Below, one piece after another: positions 25,458 through 33,065 of a stretch of 64,000 nucleotides of DNA (the first letter of the stretch is position 1; each line of letters starts with the position of its first letter). The notes beneath the pieces are model-generated. The model worked only from the letters and a program-made list of their open reading frames with translations, had not been told where the DNA came from and did not search any database. Position numbers and translations under genes: made by a program. The DNA is from Peptoniphilaceae bacterium (GTDB taxonomy: Bacteria > Bacillota > Clostridia > Tissierellales > Peptoniphilaceae): positions 110,758-174,757 of the forward strand of contig CABJAE010000001.1 in assembly GCA_902363535.1 (NCBI GenBank), read 5' to 3'.

Positions 25458-25911
25458 TCAAGTGTTTGTTTTAACTTCTTCTTCAGTATTAGAATGTATC
25501 ACAATTTCACATAAAGCATTAATATAAGCATGGTTTAACAAATGCATTGCTTCTTTAGGGATTTCTGCTTTTATATTCTTTTTCTTTGATATAAGTTGAA
25601 ATGCTTTATGCCTGTTTATATCTTCCTTTTCTACAAGAAGTTCTATAAAATTGTCATATTTCATTCCATATGCTTTGTATATCAAAAGATTAAATAATTC
25701 TTCCTTACTAAACGTATAGAGTGTAGATTCAATTGAACCCTCAAAATTGATTTCTGCTAAATCTCGTCCATAATTTTTTTCTATATCTCGAAAAGATTCA
25801 TCTTCGATCTTATCATAAAAACCTGAAAGTTCTTTTGGCAATGGTGCAACCAAACTGATAAATAAATCTTCTTTATCATTAAAATGTCTATAAAAAGCTC
25901 CCGTAGTAACT
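25458..25911 (-). pseudogene. TetR-family regulator truncated by an insertion sequence
   Basis: About 150 residues of a TetR regulator remain, beginning in the recognition helix (TTGAFYRHFNDKEDLFISLV). The first 40 or so residues, including most of the helix-turn-helix, are missing. The sequence changes at about 25911 into the left end of the IS3-type element (GGAGTGACCCCC), so the insertion or a later deletion removed the 5' end. It is not closely related to the intact TetR of cassette 2. It probably headed the now-lost third cassette. Confidence 0.8.
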
Positions 25912-26599
25912 GGAGTGACCCCCATAAAGTTGAACCTAATCGAGTAAGCATTTCGCTTGTTCGATTTTGTTTTACATACTATTACTTCTATGCGGATTTC
26001 ATGCGTTCACGGTACTCTTTCGGACTTAAACCTCCTAACTTTTCTTTGATTCGGTCGTTGTTGTAGTAGCGGATAAAGTGTTCGATGGCTTGGACCAGTT
26101 CTTGCCGGCTTCGGTAGACGTGGTCTGCATAGATTTCTCTTTTCAGGACGCTGAAGAAGTTTTCCATGGGTGCGTTGTCGCAGCAATTGCCTTTTCTCGA
26201 CATGCTTTGGAAGATGTGGTGTTCTTTCAGCATGGCTTGATAGGCGGTCATTTGGTAGCTCCAGCCACGATCGGAGTGAAAGGTGCGGCGGTAGGGGCAG
26301 GCGTTGGTAGCTGCATTCGCTCGTTCCGTAGCGTGTAATGTCTTTTATCTTAAACTCTACACTGTACGCACGTTTATTTCTAGAGCGCATTAAGCCTTCA
26401 TCGCCAAAATGTTTGTAATTGTTGACCCATTTCAAAATTTGCGAATTACCAACATGGTACTTTGATTCTAAGACACGGTAACTTGTCTTCCCGGACAAGT
26501 ATTCTTCGACGATTTTCTTCTTCAATTCATAACTGTATTTTGCCATTAAAAGACCCCCAAAGGTTGGGTTTCTTGGTCCAACTTTTGGGGGTCAGTGCA
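25911..26599 (-). mobile_element. IS3-family element, internally deleted copy
   Basis: Both ends of the same IS150-like element seen at 14797-16350 are present. About 868 bp of the interior are missing, between two GTTGGT hexamers at 15187 and 16055 of the full copy. Here a single GTTGGT marks the join at 26303-26308. The residual frames encode the first part of OrfA and the last part of OrfB, out of register with each other. It cannot transpose by itself but its ends could be mobilised. Confidence 0.88.
25988..26251 (-). pseudogene. OrfB C-terminal remnant of the deleted IS3 copy
   Basis: Encodes the end of the DDE domain only, with CCDNAPMENFFSVLK and NNDRIKEKLGGLSP. The first two catalytic acidic residues are gone with the internal deletion. 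It differs from the full copy at several positions, so the two copies were not made by a very recent duplication. Confidence 0.75.
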
Positions 26600-26600
26600 T

Positions 26601-26806
26601 GCCGTATGAGCTGCTTTTTTTACCGACATGATGGGAATGTTTCGATTCATGTCATTGATCCATGGTTGACAGCCTTCACCATTGTTTTCTATGAGCCGTG
26701 GCAACTCCTATGGATTTAGAATCCTCCATTCTCCCTGTTCTCTTTTATCGATTCCTCTTGCGTGTAGGCACCGGTCTTTCTCCCTACCTGATATTATTAT
26801 AATAAC
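26601..26806. repeat. Right copy of the ~205-bp direct repeat bounding the island
   Basis: Same orientation and nearly the same sequence as 6145-6350, starting right after the tip of the deleted IS3 copy. The match ends near TTATTATAATAA. The 205 bases between this repeat and the ISL3 element (26807-27011) are AT-rich and show no gene or structure I can name. Confidence 0.8.
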
Positions 26807-27003
26807 ATTTTTCAATTCCATTCTATCTTTATAGGCTTCGCTTGTCAAAATTTTGTTTGATATGATTCCACCATCTTTCTCTTATTAAGTTCAAACTGTT
26901 TTATTCTTTTTATGCTATGCTGTTGCTTCACGTTTACGAACTGACGTGGCACATGATAGAAGAACATGCATTTAATCAATTGTCAAACCCGATTTTGCCC
27001 ATC

Positions 27004-27011
27004 AAAAAAGG
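27004..27011. repeat. Target-site duplication, left, of the ISL3 element
   Basis: AAAAAAGG directly before the left inverted repeat; the identical octamer follows the right inverted repeat at 28390-28397. Eight-base duplications are normal for ISL3. Confidence 0.85.
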
Positions 27012-28389
27012 GGCTCTATAATATCCATTGGGGAGTAATTCCTCAATGGATATTTTTGTGCAAAAAGATAGCACTTGTTTTCCCTATCACCTAAAATTAA
27101 ATCACCACAACATAATAAAGGGGGGCAAACAAGTGCAAAACAATATTACCACATTACTTTTAGGAATCCAAGACGTCGAGGTTACCGCTGTTTTAGAAGA
27201 AAGACGGCTCATTACCATTGACTGCAAACCCGTTCATGATCGGGTTTGTCCTCACTGTGGCTCGACCCACGCTTGGGTCCACGATCACCGGAAGCAAGTG
27301 CTTCGGGACGCACCGATGCGCCGAAAGCACGTACTTCTGCGGGTTAAGAAGACACGGTATGATTGCAAGGATTGCGGGGCGCGCTTTGAGGCACCTCTTT
27401 CCTTTGCCGCCAAGGGCAAGCAGATGACAAAGCGTTTAATTGCTTATGTGGTGGATGCTTTTCGGGATATTCGTTCTGTGTCGGAGTTGGCGCGGGAAGT
27501 GGGCATTTCAACGACGAGTATTTTCCGTATCGTGGCTTGTCTGTTTGTGCCCCGTCAACGGCTGCCTCGCGTCTTTTGCATCGACGAGTTTAAGGGCGAT
27601 AGCGGCGGAAGCAAGTACCAAACCACCTTGGCCGATGGAGAGGCCCATCGAATCATCGATATCCTTCCGACGCGCTACGGCAAGGATTTAGCCGCTTATT
27701 TCTCTTCCATTGATCGAGCGGAACGACGCGGCGTCGAGATCTTTGTCAGCGATATGTGCGGCACCTTTAAAGGCGTGAGAGAAACCTTCTTTCCACAGAG
27801 TACCCATGTCATCGACCGCTACCATTTCATCCGTCAAGTCCATTGGGCCTTGGAAAATGTGCGGAAGCGGGAACAGAAACGGATGACGGCGACGGAAAGA
27901 AAATGGTTTAAACGAAGCCGCAGTCTACTGAAAAAGCCGGCTAAAGACCTTACAGAGGCGGAAAAAGGTCTCGTCGCCACCATGCTCGAAAAGAGTGATG
28001 CCATTCGAACCGCCTACGTCCTAAAAGAAGGCTTTTACACCTACGTCCTTTCTCGGAACGACAAAGAAACCGCCGCCACCGCTCTTTCAAAGTGGATGGA
28101 AGAGGCAAAGAAAGGCGGGCAAAAGGAATGGCGCTACTGCTTACGTGCCTACAACAACTGGTTTGAGGAGATCACCAACAGCTTTGATTACCCGTGGAGT
28201 AACGGCTACGTAGAAGGAACGCACAACAAGATCAAGACCGTGAAGCGCGTCGCCTTTGGGATGCAAAACTTTCATCATTTTCGAACCAAATTACTCTTCG
28301 TTTGTTCAAAAGATCGGTGATGGATGGCTTTTAGGAAAACAAAAAGGAGCCTAGTTTTCACTAGACTCCCCAATGGTTGACATAGAACC
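27012..28389 (+). mobile_element. ISL3-family insertion sequence, complete
   Basis: Imperfect inverted repeats of about 25 bp (27012-27036 and 28365-28389) share CCATTGGGGAGT and GG(C/T)TCTAT. One transposase gene lies on the plus strand, with a hairpin (28346-28368, GGAG..CTAGT loop ACTAG..CTCC) between the gene end and the right repeat. The duplicated octamer AAAAAAGG on each side shows that this is a clean insertion that has not been rearranged since. Confidence 0.92.
27133..28320 (+). CDS. ISL3-family transposase
   Basis: Start taken as the GTG at 27133, which has AAGGGGGG seven bases upstream; the upstream Met at 27028 lies within the inverted repeat. About 395 residues. The N-terminal zinc-binding region reads CPHCGSTHAWVHDHR and later CKDCGARF. 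It is followed by a helix-turn-helix (SVSELAREVGISTTSIFRI) and the DDE core with CIDEFKGDSGG, VSDMCGTF and NGYVEGTHNKIKTVKR. Only plus-strand gene of the window. Intact and likely active. Confidence 0.92.
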   Translation: MQNNITTLLLGIQDVEVTAVLEERRLITIDCKPVHDRVCPHCGSTHAWVHDHRKQVLRDAPMRRKHVLLRVKKTRYDCKDCGARFEAPLSFAAKGKQMTKRLIAYVVDAFRDIRSVSELAREVGISTTSIFRIVACLFVPRQRLPRVFCIDEFKGDSGGSKYQTTLADGEAHRIIDILPTRYGKDLAAYFSSIDRAERRGVEIFVSDMCGTFKGVRETFFPQSTHVIDRYHFIRQVHWALENVRKREQKRMTATERKWFKRSRSLLKKPAKDLTEAEKGLVATMLEKSDAIRTAYVLKEGFYTYVLSRNDKETAATALSKWMEEAKKGGQKEWRYCLRAYNNWFEEITNSFDYPWSNGYVEGTHNKIKTVKRVAFGMQNFHHFRTKLLFVCSKDR

Positions 28390-28424
28390 AAAAAAGGACC
28401 AAGCCTATGGCCTGGTCCTTTTTT
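28390..28424 (-). terminator. Terminator of the pyruvate:ferredoxin oxidoreductase gene
   Basis: AAAAAAGGACCA-AGCC-TAT-GGC-CTGGTCCTTTTTT forms a long stem with an A/T base, oriented to end minus-strand transcription 18 bp after the stop. Its outer eight bases are the target site of the ISL3 element, so the insertion sits exactly at the U-tract without destroying it. Confidence 0.85.
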
Positions 28425-28441
28425 GATCTATTGGAATGAGA

Positions 28442-31400
28442 TTAGCCGTTTAAACGTTCGTAGCTTTCGTAGCGTTCTTTGGCGTTTCTTTCAGCTGCTT
28501 CGTAGAGTGCTTCTGCACGTTCGGGGAACAGCTTCTTCAAGGACGTGTAACGAACTTCGCCTTCGAGGAATTCTCTGTAAGGTTTCGTCGGTGCCTTGGA
28601 GTCTAAGCTGAAGGGGTTCTTGCCTTCATCTTTGAGGGTCGGGTTGTATCTGTACAGGTGCCAGTAACCGGTATCCACTGCTTTCTTTTCTTCTGCGATG
28701 GAAACGCCCATACCTTGGCGAATGCCGTGGTTGATACAGGGTGCGTAAGCGATTACTAAGGACGGTCCGTTGTAAGCTTCAGCTTCCTTAATGGCCTTGA
28801 GGGCTTGGTTCTTGTCGGCGCCGATGGCGATTTGTGCGACGTAAACGTAGCCGTAGCTGGTCATCATGAGGCCTAAGTCTTTCTTGCGAACTTCCTTACC
28901 GTTGGATGCGAATTTTGCAACTGCAGCCGTCGGGGTAGCCTTGGAGGATTGACCACCGGTGTTGGAGTAAACTTCGGTATCGACAACCATGACGTTGATG
29001 TTTTCGCCACTGGCCAATACGTGGTCTAATCCGCCATAGCCGATGTCGTATGCCCAACCGTCACCGCCGAAGATCCATTGCGACGGTTTGATTAAGACGC
29101 GTTTCATGCTGTTGATGGAAGCCAAGAGCTTGTCTGCTTCAGCATTGCCGGTCTTCTTGTCGAGTAAGGGAAGAATCTTGGCAGCAGCTGCCTTGGTCAC
29201 TTCGTAGCTGTCGGAGTCTTCTAACCAAGCGTCGAATGCTTTGGCGATTTCTTCGTCAGCGCCTAATTCCTTGAATTCTTCCATGTGTTTCTTAATGGTT
29301 GCTCTTTGTTGATCCACTGCAACCTTCATGCCGTAGCCGTATTCTGCGTTGTCTTCGAACAAGGAGTTCGCCCAAGAGGGACCTTGGCCCTTGTCATTGG
29401 TGCAGTAAGGCATACTCGGTGCGGAACCGCCCCAGATCGAGCTACAACCCGTTGCGTTTGCAATCATCATGTGATCGCCGAAGAGTTGAGTCACTAATTT
29501 GATATAGGGAGTTTCACCACAGCCTGCACAAGCGCCGGAGAATTCCAGGTGAGGCATGTGGAATTGCGAGTTCTTAACATTGTCTGCAGGAATTTGATCT
29601 TGTTTGGAAGATACGGTTTCTGCAAATTTCCAGTTGGCTTCTTGTTTTTCGAATTCTTCTTCGAAGGGTACCATGACAAGTGCTTTTTCCTTTGCGGGGC
29701 ATACTTGTGCACAGTTACCGCAACCGGTACAGTCGAGGGGAGAAACTTGAATGCGATATTCGAAGCCTTCCAGACCCTTACCGTTGGGTTTCTTCGTTTC
29801 GAAAGCTGCCGGTTTCTTTGCTGCTTCTTCTTCGTCTAATAAGAAGGGACGAATAACAGCGTGGGGGCAGACGAAGGAACATTGGTTACATTGGATACAG
29901 TTATCGATTTGCCATTGAGGAACGTTCACTGCGATGCCGCGTTTTTCGTATCTGGACGTACCGGACATGAAGGTACCGTCTTCCATGCCTTGGAATGCGC
30001 TGACGGGAAGGTCGTTACCTTCTTGGCGCGTCATGGGAACGAGGATGTCGTTAATGAATGCCGGTGCACCTTCGATTTCGTGGGATTCGGTTTCGCTTAA
30101 GCTTGCCCATTCCTTCGGATAATCTACTTTGTGCGCAGCGTTCATACCTGCATCAACGGCAGCGTAGTTCATGTTGACGATGTCTTCGCCCTTGTGGCCG
30201 TAGTCTTTGACGATGGCTTCTTTTAATTTTTCTGCGGCAACATCTTCGGGAAGTACTTCGGAAAGTTTGAAGAATGCTGCTTGCATAACCATGTTGGTAC
30301 GGTTGCCCAAGCCGACTTCGCCTGCGATCTTGGTTGCGTTGATGATGTAGAAATCTACCTCATTTTCAGCAATGGAACGTTTTAAGCTTGCGGGAAGATT
30401 TTCTTCCAATTCAGCTTCATCCCAGGTGGTGTTCAATAAGAAGGTACCGCCTTTTTTGATGCCGCGAAGCAGGTCGTATTGGTGTACGTAGGATTGCTTG
30501 GAGCAGGAGATGAAGTTTGCGGAAGTCAACAGGTACGTGGACGTAATCTTGTTGTTACCGAAACGTAAGTGAGACATGGTAACGCCACCGGATTTCTTCG
30601 AGTCATAGTCGAAGTAACCTTGTGCGTACATATCGGTGCCGTCGCCGATGATCTTGATGGCGCTCTTGTTTGCACCGACGGTACCGTCAGAACCGAAGCC
30701 CCAGAATTTGCAACCGATGGTTCCTTCCGGTTCGGTTTCGATAAATTCGTCGACATCCAAGGATAAGTTGGTGACGTCGTCAACGATACCGATGGTGAAA
30801 CCTTCTTTCGGTTCGCTAGCACGCAGGTTCTTGTAAACTGCGAGGATTTGAGACGGGGTGGTGTCCTTGCTGCCTAAGCCGTAGCGGCCGCCGATGATAA
30901 CCGGGCGATCGTCGCGGTCATAGTACATGTCTTTAACATCGAGCATTAAGGGTTCAGCCATTGCGCCTTTTTCCTTGGTGCGATCTAAGACAGCCACTCT
31001 CTTGACGCTCTTCGGCATGATGTCGAGGAAGTGTTTCTTGGAGAAGGGACGATAGAGGTGAACTTTCAGTACACCGACTTTTTCGCCCTTTGCATTTAAG
31101 TAGTCGACAACTTCTTCAATGGTTTCGGTGACGGAACCCATTGCTACGATGACGTCTTCTGCGTTTTCATCGCCGTAGTAGTTAAACAGTCCGTAGTTTC
31201 TGCCGGTTAATTCGGAGATTTGTTTCATGTAATCTTCCGTAATACCGATGATGTCCGTGTAGAAGTGGTTGGAAGCTTCTACTTCTTGGAAGTAAATGTC
31301 GGGGTTTTGTGCCGTACCGCGTACTTCGGGATCTTGGGGAGCCAAAGCACGTGCTCTGAATGCATTGACTGCGTCCATGTCGACGAGTTTTGCCAAGTCG

Positions 31401-31966
31401 TCGTATTCGAGCACTTCGATTTTTTGGATTTCGTGGGACGTACGGAAACCGTCGAAGAAGTGAACGAAGGGGACGCGGCCTTTGATTGCGGACAAGTGAG
31501 CAACGCCGGCTAAGTCCATGGCTTCTTGTACGGAACCGGATGCAAGTAATGCGAAACCGGATGCGCGAGCAGCCATAACGTCTTGGTGGTCACCGAAAAT
31601 GCTCAGCGCGTGGCTGGCTAATGCACGAGCTGCAACGTGGAATACGCCGGGAAGCAATTCCCCTGCAATCTTGTACATGTTCGGGAGCATCAGGAGAAGA
31701 CCTTGAGATGCGGTGTAGGTCGTGGTCAAGGCACCTGCTTGAAGTGCACCGTGTACGGCACCTGCTGCGCCGGCTTCGGATTGCATTTCCTTTACAGATA
31801 CTTCGTTGCCGAAAATATTCTTTCTGTGATTGCTTGCCCAGGCATCAATATGTTCTGCCATCGGGGATGAGGGCGTGATCGGGTAGATGCACGCCAGGTC
31901 AGAGAACGCATAAGCCACGTGCGCGGCCGCTGTGTTCCCGTCCATTGTTTTCATCGTCTTTGCCAT
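28442..31966 (-). CDS. nifJ: Pyruvate:ferredoxin (flavodoxin) oxidoreductase
   Basis: Single-chain PFOR of 1174 residues, the usual length. It converts pyruvate and CoA to acetyl-CoA and CO2 with reduction of ferredoxin in the cytoplasm. Two [4Fe-4S] ferredoxin motifs are near residues 693 (CIQCNQCSFVCP) and 748 (CTGCGNCAQVCP). The proximal cluster begins CAGCGETPY near 812, and the thiamine-diphosphate site has GGDGWAYDIGYGGLDH and the TEVYSNTGGQSS block near 970. The N-terminal catalytic domain starts with YPITPSSPMAE. It stands alone with its own promoter. Rnf, encoded at 52519-57563, is the likely consumer of the reduced ferredoxin. Confidence 0.97.
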   Translation of the reverse strand: MAKTMKTMDGNTAAAHVAYAFSDLACIYPITPSSPMAEHIDAWASNHRKNIFGNEVSVKEMQSEAGAAGAVHGALQAGALTTTYTASQGLLLMLPNMYKIAGELLPGVFHVAARALASHALSIFGDHQDVMAARASGFALLASGSVQEAMDLAGVAHLSAIKGRVPFVHFFDGFRTSHEIQKIEVLEYDDLAKLVDMDAVNAFRARALAPQDPEVRGTAQNPDIYFQEVEASNHFYTDIIGITEDYMKQISELTGRNYGLFNYYGDENAEDVIVAMGSVTETIEEVVDYLNAKGEKVGVLKVHLYRPFSKKHFLDIMPKSVKRVAVLDRTKEKGAMAEPLMLDVKDMYYDRDDRPVIIGGRYGLGSKDTTPSQILAVYKNLRASEPKEGFTIGIVDDVTNLSLDVDEFIETEPEGTIGCKFWGFGSDGTVGANKSAIKIIGDGTDMYAQGYFDYDSKKSGGVTMSHLRFGNNKITSTYLLTSANFISCSKQSYVHQYDLLRGIKKGGTFLLNTTWDEAELEENLPASLKRSIAENEVDFYIINATKIAGEVGLGNRTNMVMQAAFFKLSEVLPEDVAAEKLKEAIVKDYGHKGEDIVNMNYAAVDAGMNAAHKVDYPKEWASLSETESHEIEGAPAFINDILVPMTRQEGNDLPVSAFQGMEDGTFMSGTSRYEKRGIAVNVPQWQIDNCIQCNQCSFVCPHAVIRPFLLDEEEAAKKPAAFETKKPNGKGLEGFEYRIQVSPLDCTGCGNCAQVCPAKEKALVMVPFEEEFEKQEANWKFAETVSSKQDQIPADNVKNSQFHMPHLEFSGACAGCGETPYIKLVTQLFGDHMMIANATGCSSIWGGSAPSMPYCTNDKGQGPSWANSLFEDNAEYGYGMKVAVDQQRATIKKHMEEFKELGADEEIAKAFDAWLEDSDSYEVTKAAAAKILPLLDKKTGNAEADKLLASINSMKRVLIKPSQWIFGGDGWAYDIGYGGLDHVLASGENINVMVVDTEVYSNTGGQSSKATPTAAVAKFASNGKEVRKKDLGLMMTSYGYVYVAQIAIGADKNQALKAIKEAEAYNGPSLVIAYAPCINHGIRQGMGVSIAEEKKAVDTGYWHLYRYNPTLKDEGKNPFSLDSKAPTKPYREFLEGEVRYTSLKKLFPERAEALYEAAERNAKERYESYERLNG

Positions 31967-31995
31967 TTGAACCTCCTAATTTAACAACATTTTCC

Positions 31996-32032
31996 TATGA
32001 CTCAATTATATCAGTCATAAATTGAAATTCAA
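31996..32032 (-). promoter_or_regulatory. PFOR promoter with palindrome across the -10
   Basis: Minus strand: TTGAAT (32032-32027), 16 bp, TATAAT (32010-32005). A perfect 7-bp inverted repeat TATGACT-10-AGTCATA (31996-32019) brackets the -10. Its position suggests a repressor site. I do not recognise the consensus and it is not a Rex box as I recall it. Confidence 0.6.
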
Positions 32033-32120
32033 GTCGTTGACCGAAGTATTCAATATTTCGATATGTTAAAAAACAAACAATTAGTTTTTCGCTAAATGTT
32101 GTTGCCGGCGCAATAATTTT

Positions 32121-33065
32121 TTAATGGTTGAGTTTATTTTTTTCGATGGAATCCAACACCCTTTGATTCAGTGCTTCCGCCGCATTGTAGCCCATTTCTT
32201 TCTGTTTGAAGTTCCTCGTTGCGATTTCGATAATCATGGATGTGTTGCGGCCGGTGCGCATGGGGATTTCGATCTTGGGCACGGATTTTCCCAAGATTTC
32301 AATTTTATCGTCTTCCATACCCAATCGGTTATAATCGGCGAAATCATCCCATTGGGTCAGTTCGATAACTAGTTCCACTTCTTTTTCCTCCATGATGCAA
32401 CCGATACCAAAGAGGCGCTCCACGTCGATGATGCCGATGCCCCGGATTTCCATAAAGTGGCGGGTGATTTTCGGCGAGGTGCCGATGAGGCGATTGTCCA
32501 ACATGCGGATGAGGACGGAGTCGTCGGCGATGAGTTTGTGGCCGCTGACGATGAGATCCAGGGCGGTTTCCGACTTGCCGATGCCGCTTTCGCCGGTGAT
32601 TAACACGCCCACGCCGTAGATGTCGAGGAGAATGCCGTGTTTTCGAATGGAGGGAGCCAGAGCCCGCTGCATATAGGTGATGATTTTGTAAAGGGCGATG
32701 CTCGTGGAGTCGGCGGTGCGCAAAATGGTGCAGTTGTTTTTGCCGGCGTAGGTCAGCATTTCCGGGAAGACTTCTTGGTTTTTGGTGATGATCAGCACGG
32801 TGATCTTGTGTTCGAAGAAGGTCTTCAGTCGCAAATCCCGCACTTTCGGATCCAAGCCTTTTAAATAGCACCACTCGGCGCCGCCGATGACCTGAATGCG
32901 ATCGGCGACAAATTTCGTGTAGAAGCCGCAGAGTTGCAGGCCGGGTCGATTGCATTCCGAGGAATACAGGCGGACGGTGCGGGTATTGTCCGCCAGTTGA
33001 ATGACTTCGTAGTCGTTGTCTGCGATCAGCTGTTGCACGCTGACGCTTTGTTTTTTATTGCTCAT
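32121..33065 (-). CDS. hprK: HPr kinase/phosphorylase
   Basis: Bifunctional enzyme that phosphorylates HPr on Ser46 and reverses this, the centre of carbon catabolite control in Firmicutes. 314 residues, typical. The P-loop is GESGIGKSE near residue 155 and the HprK signature EIRGIGIIDVERLFG is near 205. A C-terminal helix contains RVLDSIEKN. It overlaps the 3' end of uvrC by 11 bp, a common pairing in this phylum. The 150 bp downstream to PFOR hold the PFOR promoter. Confidence 0.95.
   Translation of the reverse strand: MSNKKQSVSVQQLIADNDYEVIQLADNTRTVRLYSSECNRPGLQLCGFYTKFVADRIQVIGGAEWCYLKGLDPKVRDLRLKTFFEHKITVLIITKNQEVFPEMLTYAGKNNCTILRTADSTSIALYKIITYMQRALAPSIRKHGILLDIYGVGVLITGESGIGKSETALDLIVSGHKLIADDSVLIRMLDNRLIGTSPKITRHFMEIRGIGIIDVERLFGIGCIMEEKEVELVIELTQWDDFADYNRLGMEDDKIEILGKSVPKIEIPMRTGRNTSMIIEIATRNFKQKEMGYNAAEALNQRVLDSIEKNKLNH

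Noticed and set aside
26807..27003. Possible gene between the right repeat and the ISL3 element
   Set aside because: Only short frames with no ribosome sites or homology; AT-rich non-coding sequence.
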